Part shown: one piece after another, positions 10,511 through 22,634 of the stretch
Position numbering within the stretch: the stretch's first letter is position 1
Layout of the letters: every line of letters starts with the position of its first letter
Assembly: GCA_037043455.1 (NCBI GenBank)
Contig: JAWPHD010010397.1
Location: forward strand, 30,126-94,125
Source of the DNA: Cyrtodaria siliqua
Lineage: Eukaryota > Mollusca > Bivalvia > Adapedonta > Hiatellidae
Direction: 5' to 3'
DNA: 64,000 nt
Notes under the pieces: generated by a model
Databases searched by the model: none
What the model saw: the letters and a program-made list of their open reading frames with translations, nothing else
What the model was told of the DNA's origin: nothing
Translations under genes and position numbers: made by a program

Positions 10511-10755
10511 TCTACATAGGCAAACTTGCCACATATGAAACTCATATGAAAGGATATTCATATGAAATTCATATGAAAATCATATGAGAATCATATGAAA
10601 ATTGTTACATATGTTTCTCATATGAAACATTTCATATGAAAATCATATGAAAGGTATCATATGACAATGATATGGAACAATTATTCTATGAATATTACAT
10701 GCAATTTAGTTCATATGATAATCATATGATTTTCATATGAGAATCATATGAAATG
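10511..10755 (+). repeat. CATATGA array 1
   Basis: More than fifteen CATATG palindromes spaced roughly 10-20 bp apart and linked by AAA, AAATT, AGAAT or similar. The left flank, CTACATAGGCAA...CCACATATGAAA, matches the inverted right flank of array 2, so the two arrays are inverted copies of one element type. Confidence 0.85.
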
Positions 10756-10868
10756 TTAAGCAGTAATATGTGTAAATTGTAACATTATTATGGTCGTGTA
10801 AAGTGTCACACAATAGTATTGATTCTTTAAATCTCGCGACGTGTCATTAGTTTTCTACATATAAGTTC

Positions 10869-11230
10869 CAGGGGCGTAACGTGGCATACTCCCTTACTCC
10901 CGGGAGTAACTTGGGAAAAAAAACATTCTAAAAAGTTGAAAATGAAAAAAAATCAAAGGGGGGAGCGGGTAAGGGTGGAAAATTACCATTTTATCATTTT
11001 TTATTATTTCTTTTATTTTTTATTTTCATGTTTTATTTCTTCCTGTGAGCATAAATGTCGTTATTCCTGACAAATGTCGCTTATACGAGCAACATTTTGG
11101 TCCAAAAATGAAAATAAATATTGGGGAGAACCCCGGAAACCAACTTGTGGAAGGGGGACACGTACTCCCAAATCTCCCTATTCGGAGCGCACCTCGTAAT
11201 AGGAGTATGTTGAAAACAGCTACGCCCCTG
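10869..11230. mobile_element. hAT-like MITE, 362 bp
   Basis: The left end is CAGGGGCGTAACGTGG..CATACTCC. The right end, inverted, is CAGGGGCGTAGCTG...CATACTCC. CAGGGGCGTA termini are typical of hAT transposons. The expected 8 bp target duplication is imperfect: ATAAGTTC on the left and ATAACAGG on the right share only the first four bases. There is no transposase, so this would be a non-autonomous copy. Confidence 0.75.
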
Positions 11231-11339
11231 ATAACAGGTTGCATAATTATTAATCATTAGACTATGTCTAAACAAATTGTTTTGCATAATACTAACTGTT
11301 GATTATAATGTATATTTAAACATATGGAAGAATAACAAA

Positions 11340-11530
11340 GAAAAACAAAATTGGTGGTGGGTGGGAGAGGGTGGAGTGGAGGGTTCAGATTGTGTGTGGG
11401 AGTGGGTTAGGGGAGGTATCCCAGGCCGGGTGGTATCCAGGATGGGAGAGGGGATGTCTCCCAGGGTCGTATCAAGGATATCAGATTGGGGGCGTACATT
11501 TTGGGAGAGGGGATGTCTCCCAGGGCGCTT
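11340..11530 (+). repeat. G-rich stretch with a 22 bp direct repeat
   Basis: The phrase GGGAGAGGGGATGTCTCCCA occurs at about 11444 and 11505. Each copy holds a small GGGAGA...TCTCCC hairpin. The surrounding 190 bp is G-rich on this strand. The ORFs across it are skew artefacts. Confidence 0.6.
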
Positions 11531-11579
11531 GTTTCAGCAAAATGTGTTTTGGACTTTTAAGATAAAATTTAACTAGAAG

Positions 11580-12875
11580 GCCTACCTAAATAAGGTGTAT
11601 ATCAGCGAAATAAACATTTTAAGTGGTAAATAAAAACACCTTTTCGAAATCGAAACCCGCATTGTAATCGTCAATTGTGACGGAACCGTGTACCATACAG
11701 ATTGAGATAAAATTTTAAATCGAACGTTGTTGTTGTTTTTTTTGTTGTTGTTTTAGAATTTGTATTCAAAATGGGTTCATTGTGTTGGATAAATATATTG
11801 AGGCTAACTGAAGTAATTTGAGGTTTCTTAATTTTCTTTTCTGCTGTTCCAGTAACAAGGAATTTCATGAATTTACATGGGAAAAGCCCCACCAAAAAAG
11901 TATTTTGGATTTAAAATATTTGTTTCTCCAGCGATTTTCAAAAATAAGGTATTTTTATTATTTAGTATTTACCTTACCAATAAGAATGCCAGTTCTAATT
12001 ATATATAATGAATGTATGTATTAATTATATTGCTCACGTTTATGCTAAAAATCCTTTGGCTCAAACAAGCGCACCAAACAATACATCTACTTGTATCCTA
12101 GCAGTTATTAGTCTGTAAGCTTTGTGTATGTTTTGTGTCAAAATACCCTCACAAGCAACACAATTGCAGCCGTAAAGTATTTCCGAATATTAACAAGCAA
12201 TCGTTCTGAAACTCACAGAATCGGACAATACGGTTGAATATTTTTTGGCAGAGTCACGGATCTTTAAACTTCTTCAATGTATTTGTTTCTGGTCAGCTAA
12301 TACATGTTTCTTCCGATTGTAATTTACATGTATACACCTTTATTCAGGGAGCATCCATCTGTTTTACCGAACTCTTGTTTTTATTTTATTTGCGCAGTGT
12401 GTACGCAGCTGTCATCTTACATTGTATAAACATGTCATGGATACAAAACAATTAATCATCGCGATCAATTGTTCCAAAACATTATTAATTACACAATACA
12501 TGTATTTTTAAATTTTAGTACATCACATACGCTACACGAGTAACATATTTAGGAAATGTATTTCTCCGAATTGGTGATTACATTACGGCATCAGGGCTGC
12601 GGCATTGTTTATATTTTATTATGCAAGGTCTTGAAAAATTGTGTACAACATTCTCTGATTGACCACTCTATCAACCAGAAAAAAATACTAAAAATTCAGA
12701 GGACGTGTTTAATAAAGATTCAAACTGTAAACAATGTCATGACAGGTTTATAGAAGCGTTCTTCTTGACACTATTTTTTCACATCCGTAACAATTCAATT
12801 GTCTGTTTAAAATGCTAGTGTGGTAACATGATATTACTACAAATGTACATGTATATATATATATATATATATATT
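11580..12875. other. Non-coding stretch ending in (TA)n
   Basis: I recognise nothing until a (TA)n microsatellite at about 12851-12873. A short GTT-rich run lies near 11727-11752. Confidence 0.5.
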
Positions 12876-13231
12876 TAAAAACTTTCTTGCTCACATCACA
12901 TTTATCCTTTAAGTATGTTGGGCCTTTGCTATTGCAAGTGTGTTTTGTGGGTTGGTCAAAGACTCCGTCCAAAATGGAGTTGTCAGCTGGAGCATTACTA
13001 CACTATACGAAAAGCTGACGTTTAAAAAGTACATGCATTCGTTTTGTTTGCTTATTAAATACCCAGATGGTTCCGGGCAATTTATTATTCCGTATAGGAC
13101 TTGGACCGGTTACATGTTGGTCAGAAAGGACATAATGGTCGTATTCCAAATTTAGATTAAATTAATATTTTCTGGTTCATCTTATTTGGTGTCAATTCTA
13201 ATATGTATACGGGAGGTATACACAGTACTGG

Positions 13232-13320
13232 TTCACCACCCCCTCCCCCGCCCCCCCCCCCCCGCCACCACCCCCTCCCCAACACCAAAATGTGCTGAAA
13301 ATGACGTAAAACACAATTTA
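13232..13320 (+). repeat. Poly-C tract joined to a SINE 3' tail
   Basis: C-rich DNA (CCCCCTCCCCCG followed by a C13 run) leads into TGTGCTGAAAATGACGTAAA ACAC. That phrase matches the 3' part of the SINE at 24035-24275 (TGTGTTGAAAATGACGTAAA). It looks like a truncated SINE tail preceded by an expanded C tract. Confidence 0.6.
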
Positions 13321-13425
13321 ACCAACATTTATTGGTTATTGTTTTTTAAACAAAGTTATTTTTAATAATTATCAGTTTATCTTAATTTATTTGTGCTACT
13401 CGGCAGAGATTCTAATAATAAATCC

Positions 13426-13472
13426 CAACCTACCCATTTTTCAAAGCTCTTTGAAAACACATGGGTAGGTTG
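13426..13472. repeat. 47 bp palindrome
   Basis: The arms CAACCTACCCAT and ATGGGTAGGTTG enclose an inner TCAAAG/CTTTGA palindrome, giving a near-continuous hairpin. This has the form of a very short foldback element. I found no second copy in the window. Confidence 0.75.
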
Positions 13473-13552
13473 TTGGCCTTTAAGTACTGAAACAGCTTTA
13501 GCATGTTATCTCAATCTATCTGTTAGTTTACATCGATTGTAACGAAAGCTCT

Positions 13553-13720
13553 ATGAACTTATTTAAATCACTCTCGATGTATTCCTGTGTAGAACCAGTA
13601 CTAAGCAATGCAGATAAAGTGTCTTGCTCAGGGACACAAAGCATATGGCAATGGCGGGAATCGAACCCACGACTTTTGGATCATGGGTCCAACACTCTAC
13701 CACTAGACCACAGCGCTCCA
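13553..13720 (-). repeat. tRNA-derived SINE
   Basis: On the minus strand, 13719-13647 has a tRNA-like head: B box GGGTTCGAATCCC, an A-box-like region TGGTCTAGTGGTAGAG, and an anticodon arm TTGGA/TCCAA. The would-be acceptor strands do not pair and position 33 is not T, so this is a SINE promoter and not a working tRNA. It is followed by GTGTCCCTGAGCAAGACACT, a body motif found in metazoan tRNA-SINEs. RNA polymerase III would read it leftward. Confidence 0.8.
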
Positions 13721-13979
13721 CTATCTCTTGAAAACAGGTTAATATCTACAACTGTTACCTGTATAGGGTATAGTTTAAATATTTATTGCACATGACTGAT
13801 GTATTGATAGACACCAATTTCGCTTTCAGAAAATGTGTACAGTATGGATGATGAGGGTGCCCCATAAAACTTTGTTTGGATACATTCAACCTTGTTCGGA
13901 TACTAACTTGCCCAGTACAAAAATGTGCCACCAGGTAAGTTTAGATTAAACGTTTCAAACCTTGATTTTCACATTAAAT

Positions 13980-14125
13980 GTTATTGAAATTGCTTGAAAC
14001 TTGACACACATATACTTTATACAATGAGAAGGTGTGTTGTGTCCAATAATCAGGCCAGTACCTCAAAGGTCAAGATTTCACTTGGAGGACAAATACATTT
14101 TTCTGGGGCATTTGTCACTTACTAC
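13980..14125 (+). repeat. Single fragment of the GGTCA array family
   Basis: Holds ACAATGAGAAGGTGTGTTGTG, CAGTACCTCAAAGGTCAAG and CACTTGGAGGACAAATA, then TTCTGGGGCA. These match one unit of the 8.2-8.9 kb array and its end. Confidence 0.7.
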
Positions 14126-14897
14126 TAGTTCACTTTTATTGCTGAACCTGTTTTAATCAGTTTAAATACATGGCCTAGTTTGGTGAAGACATGGACAGAT
14201 TATAGAAAAAGTTAAGATTAAAACATGACTGAACAAACTGTGACCTAAGCTATGATTTTGACCTTTATATACTGCAAAGGTCACATGAAGTGTAACTATA
14301 GAAAGATTGAGGAAATATCAGACCATTGTTATGTTTTTGTGACAGCCGAGATCGTACAGATGATCCCTATATATTGTTATGAAAAACTATGCGTGTAATA
14401 CCTGAAAGAAGTACATTGGGTACATAAATAGGTTTTTACTAGTGTTTCTCATTTAATAAGGCAGGATAAAAGTAAAATAAAAGTCATTTTAAGTGCACGA
14501 ACATTTGACAAAAAGGTCAAGTAAAAGACTGTTGAGGTTGCTGATCTTAATATCTACCCCGCCTCACTAATCGTTTGGATTAGAAAACCCCTTACCATAA
14601 ATAATAAAGGGTGAGAGGTTACAAGTGTATCTATGTTTCAGGCTAATTTGAAATCACAGAGGTGGTGAGTCAAGGGAAGTGTGGCACAGATTATTACATA
14701 AGACGTATTACAGGAATCCAGTACAACATGATACTAGGTGGGTTTAATCATTGGCAATATTCACAATATTTCTCTTCGTTTTTAATGTGTTATGGTAAAG
14801 TACAGACACTTTTTCATCATTGAAAAATAAAGTTCTGAGGGTTAAATCATTTAAGGTACTACTTGTGACATTGGTTATGTTTGCCCGAGTTATATTG

Positions 14898-14994
14898 AGA
14901 TCATGTGAACTATTACCCAAGGCCAAAGGTAGAGATCCCTTGGTGATCTTTTAAGTCCCCCTCCTTCGGTCGTGGGCAATAGTTCACACGATCT
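14898..14994. repeat. Inverted repeat, 32 bp arms
   Basis: The left arm AGATCATGTGAACTATTACC and the inverted right arm AGATCGTGTGAACTATTGCC both continue to CCAAAGG / CCGAAGG. A ~33 bp spacer lies between them. It looks like a small foldback or MITE remnant. Confidence 0.75.
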
Positions 14995-15019
14995 TTTCAT
15001 GCAATGGAAGCAAATAGTT

Positions 15020-15072
15020 CTACTATGGTAAGCCATTCAACTACTTTATTACAAGCCGTCATTACTTTATTA
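15020..15072 (+). repeat. 21 bp direct duplication
   Basis: TACTTTATTACAAGCCGTC occurs twice back to back with AT between the copies. Confidence 0.8.
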
Positions 15073-15075
15073 CAA

Positions 15076-17080
15076 GCCGTCGTATACCGGTAGTCAAAAT
15101 TATTGACCGGTCATTTATATATATTATACAAAATAATGTATACTACTTCACATACTATAATCTAAATGTATGCCTTTCCTCCACCCCCACCCCCACACCC
15201 ACCCGCTTAGAAAAATCACGCTGTCCGTCACGACATGTCCTCTAGCACATTTTTATTTAGTTCTTGTATTTCTGAGACAGTTTCCAATGGATTGCTTCCA
15301 AACTTCATGTACACTTTACAAATGATGTCCTGAAGTCCCTCTACATCACACGTTGATTGCTTAATTTATTACAGAAGTATGACCCTTTATTTGACTTATA
15401 TGTGGGAGTATTCATCTACTTCATTGATAGTTCTAATTGTGTATGTTATTATTTGTTCTTGCACTTAAGTTAAAACAATTTTATATTTTACTCTTTTCAG
15501 ATCATTCTGTGGTTTTGAGACCTGATATGTCAAGGACGTCTAGAGCAGGCTAGAGGAGATATTGATCCAGAGATGCTTGCTGACATTAACTAGAAATAGA
15601 ATTTATCCTTTTGATATGGAAAAAAAATAGATTTTTTGTTTTTCAATAGTGGAATACATATATATATAAAAAGTAAATACTGAGCTAATTTTATTTTCGA
15701 TCTCCATGTCAATATTGTGTGTACAGTATTTTACATTGAAAATGTGAAAATAACTCCAAAACGAGTGTAATATAAAGATTTTTTAATAAAAAATCATTAG
15801 AAGCCTGGTGAACTATATATTCTTTTGCTTGTTTTGAAAGAAATGTCATAGGACCTTGTCATATACAAGTTTTAAAAAAAGTTGACCATTAGAACATACT
15901 TTTTTATCTTGAATTAAGTTTTCGGTAAAAACCAAAGTGGGTGGGGTACGGTCCATATATGTTTGCTTTTTAAAGCAAAAAGACAAATGAGGATTAAATT
16001 GTTTTTGTATGATTTAAAAGATATGTATATATGCAATCGAAAATCATTTGTTGTTTTTTCAATAAACGTAATGTTATGAAAACAATTGTGAAAATGTTCA
16101 ATGACTATATTTTTCCTCTTTTTAGTGAAATTTTGAAGTTAGAAATATGTGCCTTCTTCAATGACGTCTAGTGGAAAAAAAGTGTGGTGACCTAGCCTTT
16201 TTCTGATAATTTTGCATCTAAATGATACCAAAGAAGATTTAAGTATGAATTTAAAAAAAATCTCAGCATTACGTCTTTTCCCAGCCAACCTCCTTAACGT
16301 ACTACCGATGACGCAGTTTGTTATTTGTTAAAATGTTAATTCATTTGACGTCATTATTTTGCTGTTAACTATTTAATAATGAAGATTTTATAGCAAATGT
16401 CTACGTAATTTTGAATCTTCCCCGTATATATATAAAATGAGACACCGCGAATTCTGAAATAGTCAAGATTGCCGTGTGACCCTTTAAAACATGATCTAAA
16501 TGCATTACTATGTATATAAATGAAGTCAGTTTTATTTTGTTCTATTACCTAAACACAAAATGATGTCCCATTTATAGACAAGAGCTAAATAAACTGTATT
16601 TATTTGATTATTTAGAGCTACTACGAATGCGGGTGAGAAATCGAGAATACAGAATAATCTTACTCTTATGCTATCAAGGAGATTCCTGTAGTTCCTTTAA
16701 ATACATCAAACATGAATGGATGTAGCATACAGTACACTGCAATAACATGTCAAAGATCAATGAGCATGGAAGCATTATACCACCAAAATCAGACAAAATT
16801 GGGATCACTGCGTGACCAATTAGGATACTTCTGGAAGTGATAATTGTTAAAAGTGTTGAACCAAACAAGTACAAGGCAATCTATATGTAACCAATCAACT
16901 TGAAAATGCACCTTTAAATCTGTGTGAAGACCTTGACATTTTTAAATGGAATGAACTATCAAAACGTCTTTCAGATTGCCTTTTAAGAAAGACAGAACAA
17001 AATACCTATTAATGTAACATTAATTAAAAACACAGATTGTTAAGTTTATTTTGAAAGTTTTTAGGTTTCATGCGATATTT
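15076..17080. other. Non-coding stretch with a possible 3' coding remnant
   Basis: The only hint of coding is at about 15497-15590. A T-rich tract ending in CAG precedes sequence whose last frame reads RGDIDPEMLADIN and then a stop. The other frames carry stops and I recognise no domain, so I do not call a gene. The remainder shows a C-rich patch at 15180-15205 and no repeats that recur in the window. Confidence 0.4.
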
Positions 17081-17084
17081 ATAA

Positions 17085-17450
17085 GCATATGAATTTCATA
17101 TTTTCAGCTCCTTTCATATGAGAAACATATGATACCTTACATATGATTTTCATATGAAAGGAGATCATATGATTCTCATATGATACTTTACATATGATTT
17201 TCATATGAAAGGAGCTTCATATGATTCTCATATGAAGTTCATATGAAATTCATATGAAAATCATATGCATTTCATATGAAAATCATATGAAACTTCTTTC
17301 ATTTGAAAATCATATGATTCTCATATGAAAATCATACGAAAAGTTCATATGAAAATCATATGTGGCTCCTTTTTGTTGATTCTCATATGAACTCTTTCAT
17401 ATGAAAATCATATGAGAATCATATGATTTCATATGTGGAAAGATTGCCTG
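17085..17450 (-). repeat. CATATGA array 2
   Basis: About twenty-five CATATG words linked by GATTCT, AAAAT, GATTTT and the like, including a repeated phrase TTACATATGATTTTCATATG. The right flank, read inverted, is CTACACAGGCAATC then TTTCCACATATGAAA. This matches the left flank of array 1 and shows that the arrays are in opposite orientation. Confidence 0.85.
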
Positions 17451-17623
17451 TGTAGCCCCGGGTTGAGCATAACTCAATATTAAAATGTCAATAGTAGCGT
17501 TTTTTCTTCTATCCTGGTACAAGTAGGTACTGTAAAATCTTATAAAATAACAATCCAGTGACATATTTATTTTTCTACATATTTAGTATTCTATCTTTCG
17601 TTAAAATCTACTTTCGTTTAATG

Positions 17624-18335
17624 CAGGATCAATAAATACTGAAAATGGGATCCTTTGGAAGCAACGAACACAAACAAGAGGAGAAAGTAGCAGACTCGGG
17701 TTTATTTATTCCGTTCATGAGATGCAATACCTCTCACGCCCCAAGCATCGATTTAAGCGGTATTCTATTTTAGAGCCGCACAGATTGAGCTTGATAATCC
17801 AAAAATACCAATAAGTAATAACACTAGTGATTGTTTAGTCGGGCGACATTTTACAGCCAGCACACAGCACTAAACAAACGCTGATATGAATTCAATCAAT
17901 ACTGTAAATCGATTCCTTTGTAAGCAACAAGCACAAAAACACGAAATAAAATTTGCAGGCTCGGTTTTATGAGAGGTAACCAGTCCGTTCATGAGAGGTA
18001 ATATAATATGCAACACATCCCACGCCCCGTAGCGCAAGCCTTATCTCTATTCTATTTTAAAGGCACAAAGATTGAGATTGATGATCCCAAAGGACAGCAA
18101 GTAATAACACTACTGATTTGTAGTCGGTGTGGCTTTTTAAAGTCGCCACACAGCACTAAGCAAACGCTATTGTGAATGTTGATTGTCAATATATACAGAA
18201 AAGGAGATCCACAGGAAGCATCAAACACAAATAAGCTACTCGGTGTCTGCATGCGAGGTAACATAAGGTGCAATAACCCTCAAGTCCCCTTGCATCTGCT
18301 TATGCGGGATTCTACATTAAACCACACAGATTGGG
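17624..18335 (+). repeat. ~265-290 bp tandem family, about 2.6 units
   Basis: Units begin near 17629, 17893 and 18185 with TCAATAAATACTGAAAA or variants. They carry GTTCATGAGAGGTAAT, CACGCCCC, a TTCTATTTTA phrase, ACACTACTGATTTGTAG, and the ending CACACAGCACTAAACAAACG. Further copies lie at 24541-24860 (period about 225 bp), and fragments at 660-760 and about 57255-57300. Confidence 0.8.
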
Positions 18336-18340
18336 CTTTG

Positions 18341-18372
<32 letters not shown>
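18341..18372 (+). repeat. (GACA)n microsatellite
   Basis: About seven GACA units at the end of the third tandem unit. Confidence 0.9.
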
Positions 18373-18489
18373 TCCGTCACTTAGACTGAATCAACGACCA
18401 CCCGACAACTATAAGCGCGTTTTCATCTCTACCCCTTTTACTATATGCCTATGATATATGGATTGTTACATGTAACTAAACATCTACAC

Positions 18490-18758
18490 TTGAAATGAAT
18501 TGAATTGGATTGTATAGTCACACAAACAGCTAAGGTCATATGGCGATTTTTCCAGCTTCCATTGGTGGAGGTAGACCCCAGGTGCCCCTCCGGGCAATTC
18601 TCGTGAACGAGCGGGCACCTCGGTAGAACCAGGACAGCTGGATAGCTTTCTCACATAAGGATTCCTAGGTCCAAGGCCCATGAGGGATCGAACCAACAGC
18701 GGCTAGGGGTAGGTGATTTCAAGTCAGAGACTCTCATCATAGGGCCAAGGACGCCCCA
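18490..18758 (-). repeat. tRNA-Ser-like SINE
   Basis: On the minus strand the head at ~18758-18680 reads GGGGCGTCCTTGGCC (A-box-like), then TGACTTGAAATCACC, then TTGGTTCGATCCC (B box). The body has the phrase GGGGCACCTGGGGTCTACCT, and the tail ends CCAATTCAATTCATTTC. The simple ATTCA tail is shared with the SINE at 52655-52975, suggesting one LINE partner mobilised both. A CA-rich tract follows at 18762-18850. Confidence 0.75.
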
Positions 18759-18859
18759 ACATCTACACTCACGTACACATGTACACACAGACGCACGCAC
18801 ACATAAGCATACGAACACACACGCGCATGCAGGCACGCACGCACACACACTCACTCTTG

Positions 18860-20283
18860 TAGTTAGTATTTTATATATGCTTTGATATATGTACTGAAAC
18901 TGAAACATTATTATGATGATGTTGACATGTTGTTGTGTCACCCAAGGCCATTCGTTTAAAATTACATATAGAAGTTTCTGGATGGGTAAATAAGATGTTT
19001 ATTATTGTGCTTCTGTCATTCAAGGTTATGTAAACAACATGTTTGTCCTAAAGCTTCTATGATGTTCTATGACGTTCTATGGCAGTATCAGTACAGCCTT
19101 TTGGGGTTAACATTGGTTCAGTATTTTGAATTATTGCGCTCATTATTCTGATCAAATGTATGTATATTATGTAAGTGTCATTGTACTATTTGAATAAATG
19201 TGTTGATTATATTTTAAAAATTGTTGTTGCTGGTTTTGCACTTCCTTTCTTGTTACATTTTACCCGTAACACATGGGTTAATTATAATATTACATTTTCT
19301 TCAAATATTTAATTGACAAATAACATCGTTATATATTTGTTGTTAAAATTTGAAATGTATCATTCGACAAACCAGCTAGACGGTGGAACAAAGCATATAT
19401 TTAACAACAACCAGAGATTGCATTCAGTCTGTAATACATTATCGTATAGAAACACTACTATACAAAGTTCAGGGAAAATTATCCTTCACCATCCTCGCAG
19501 ATAAACAAATACACATTTTGTTTCAAATTGTCCAAAATGTGTTTTCCAACAGCTGTACTACAATTTATTTAACACAAAGGTTGACAGTGTGTCGCGTTAT
19601 ACCGGCAAACCCATAATCTCAATCATGGATCCGCTCCGGGTTTGCGTTGTGAAAAAACATAAATCTGTCTTGGTACCTGGTACTTTGGTAATGTCTCCGA
19701 TAATAATCTATGACCTATGTTCCCATGTCTTAGCAAAACAATACGTTTTTGTATGTTTTTTTGATAGGGCAGATGGTTACCCACTACCATACTGCTACGC
19801 CATTGCTTATTTTCTCTAAACTCGACTTTGTGAGAGGCTATATTTGTGGTTTTAAACCAGGTCTCCGGTTTCCTCCGATATAAAAATGTCCATTAGAAAA
19901 CACGTAAACATGTAAACACGTCGTCTGTTTCGTCCTGGATTAATTTTGAAAGCATTCAATGTAAAATATTGATTATCTTTGTCTGAATTTCAATAAACAT
20001 TTTGAGAAACACTATGATCATTGTTTTGTTCATTTTACATTCAAACTTTTCTTATTAAAACCAACTCAATACAATATATTGATTACACTTTGTAAACAAT
20101 AAGTTAAAGTTATTCAGTACGGTTAACCAAGCGCGAAGTTCAATACATTGAATGTTTAGAGCGTTCTGTTTTAGTTATAATGGTCGTAACTTTAAAAATA
20201 AACCTAAAATACATGTTCAACTATTTGACAAATTTTGTAACTCGATATTAGCATATATATGTGGTATAGTAAATCAAACAAGA
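18860..20283. other. Non-coding stretch, nothing recognised
   Basis: AT-rich, with short overlapping ORFs around 19.3-19.8 kb that show no domain, conserved motif or splice context. Confidence 0.5.
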
Positions 20284-20990
20284 AATATCACTGTAAGTGA
20301 TAAATGCCCCCGAAGTGTCCTTTGACCTCTATGTATGACCTTGACCTTGGAGCCATGGACCTGGATTTTGTGCACGACACGTCGTTTGGTTGTGGTGAGC
20401 ACTTGTGCCAAGTTATTTGAAAATCCGTCTAGGCATGCAAAAGTTATTGACCGGACACGATTTGACCTTTGACATATAAGTGTGACCTTGACTTTGGGGC
20501 CACAGACCTGGATTTTATGCGCGACATATCGTCTTGTTGTGGTGAGCACTTGTGCCAAGTTATTTGAAAATCCGTTCATGAATGCCAAAGTTATTGACCG
20601 GACACAATTTGACTTTTGACCTCAAAGTGTGACCTTGACCATGAAGACCTGGGTTTTGCGCGCGACATATCGTCTTGTTATGGTGATCACTTGTGCCAAG
20701 TTATTTAAAAACCCTGCAGGGGTTGTGACGTTACGGTCCGGACACGAAATTGCTTACCTGTTTTTGACATATGAACTTCAAGTGTGACCTTGACCTTTGA
20801 GGTACGGACCTGGGTTTTGCGCGCGACACATCGTCTTGTTATGGTGGTCACTTGTGCCAAGTTAATCAAAAATCCATCCGGGGGTTTTGAAGGTACAGTC
20901 CGGACACGAACTGCGGAATGACGGACGAAATCCGGACAGACAGACAGACAGATGGACGGTGCGATTACTATATTACTATCGATATATAAA
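20284..20990 (-). repeat. ~150 bp tandem array with TGACCTTGA words, four units
   Basis: Units centre on TGACCTTGACC at about 20338, 20486, 20631 and 20787. Each is followed by GGACCTGGATTTTG or CTGGGTTTTGCGCGCGAC, then CACTTGTGCCAAGTTATT, then CCGGACACGA. The left end starts AATGCCCCCGAAG. The right end closes with (CAGA)n and GGTGCGATTACTATAT. The two distinct ends suggest a complete non-autonomous element with a tandem core. ORFs through it are repeat translations. Confidence 0.8.
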
Positions 20991-21639
20991 TACATTTGCA
21001 TTTGTTTAAGAGAATCCAAAATGTTAAACAACGGGTATGTATGGTGAATTGGGTAGATACACATATGAATTTTGTATTGTATATAGTATGATATGTTATA
21101 ATTATTAAGTGTTGGTGTAGATTACCTAATATGGATAATGTAATGCTAAAAGCTATGTATAAAGTATCATAAAAGTGTGACGATTCTATTGTACGTCAAA
21201 AGCATTGATTGTCAAATGTAAAATAAATGTTATGTATGCTTTTGTATATGTTTGGGAAACATTTAATATAGTATATGATAAAACGTTCATTCTATCCTTT
21301 AAACAACGAGCGTCTGATACTTTTATACAGACGTGGTTCACAGATAAAGAAAGTAGCAATGTGCTAAGATATTATGAAACTATTAAATTCTCGTTCTGTT
21401 ATGAACAATAGTTAGATCTTCCATATTATTAAACAAGAAATCCACGGATTCACACGTCTCGTCCAACGGGACAGAAGAGCTGAACGTTGTTTAAATAAAA
21501 GTTTGTAAAATGTTTAATAACTAAAACAACGGAGTTTACATTTGCTGGTACATGTATATGAAATGTATGTCTATTCGTATAACATGTTTAAAAACAAAAT
21601 GACATTGAAAAAAAAAAAAACTTCAGCCCAAAATAGTAG

Positions 21640-22475
21640 GTCAAGGTCATGGATGAAAACCCTGTGCCCTACCCAAGACGCAACTATGTCAAAAAGAATG
21701 TTTTGTCTTCCAAATATTAAACTATAGTCAAAGATTAAAACATCTAGTGCATAATCATTAGTATAGGGAAGTAAAAGTAAGAATTATTAAGTTATATGCC
21801 ATTTGCTTGAAGGGTGAAGGTGTCATCAACAGTTCCTATGTCACGTTGCTATATAGGAACCAAGATATAACTATAACAAAAGTTTGAAAGGTCTAGAGCA
21901 TACAGCATACAGTTCATGAGAAAGTGACAAAAACGCAATAGTTAAATTATTAAGTTGAATGCCCTTTGCTTGGAGGGTGATGGTCACAACCGCATTTCCT
22001 ATGTCACGTTACGATGTAATAACCAAAATAAAACTGTTCATGAGAAAGTGACAAAAAACAAAAGTTGAATGTAAAACCTATTAAGTTATCTGTCCTTTGC
22101 TTGGAGGGTGAAAGACAAAACCCTATTATCTATGTCATGTTACGATGTACTAACCAAAGCTACAATTGAAACCAAAGTTTTAAAGGGTATAATGCATCCA
22201 GTTCACGGGAAAGTGACCTAAACGCAAATGTTCAATACGAAAAAATATGAAGTTATCTGCCCAAGATACAACTGCTTGTATAAGCAAATTTTGAAAGGTC
22301 TAGTGCCTACAGTTTGTGAGAAAGTTGCCTAAACGCAAAAGTTCAATGTAAAATTGTTAAGTTATCTGCCCTTTGCTTGGAGGGTCAAGGTCACACCCAT
22401 ATTTGCTTTCTCACGTTGTGATATACCACCCAAGATACAACTATAAGCAAAGTTTGAAATGTCTAGTGCATACAG
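21640..22475 (+). repeat. ~130-160 bp tandem array
   Basis: The phrase CTTTGCTTGGAGGGT recurs near 21804, 21965, 22092 and 22371, with a degenerate unit around 22250. Shared companions are ATGTCACGTT, GATGTA(A/C)TAACC and CATGAGAAAGTGAC. A related start, GTAGGTCAAGGTCATGGATG, lies at ~21637. Confidence 0.75.
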
Positions 22476-22634
22476 TTTGTGAGAAAAAAAATACCAAAAC
22501 ACAATGTAAATCGAATGTTGAGGCCGCCACTGCCTTTGCCGTCGGAAAAGCAAATATATATGTCTTTTATTTTCTTTGAAACGGCGAGGCAAAAGTGAAT
22601 GGTTCAGATACATGTGTCAATGCATTCGTTTCAG

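Noticed and set aside
10511..10755. CRISPR-like array
   Set aside because: Spacing is irregular, the 'repeat' is only a 6-7 bp palindrome, there are no spacers of constant length, and the genome is eukaryotic.
13647..13719. Functional tRNA gene with a CAT anticodon
   Set aside because: The acceptor strands do not pair, position 33 is not T, and a SINE body follows the B box.
18651..18941. 96-codon cysteine/valine-rich ORF
   Set aside because: It translates the CA-rich tract and part of a SINE.
20274..21064. Minus-strand ORFs of 104 and 119 codons
   Set aside because: Repeat translations of the TGACCTTGA array. The same residues recur each ~150 bp.
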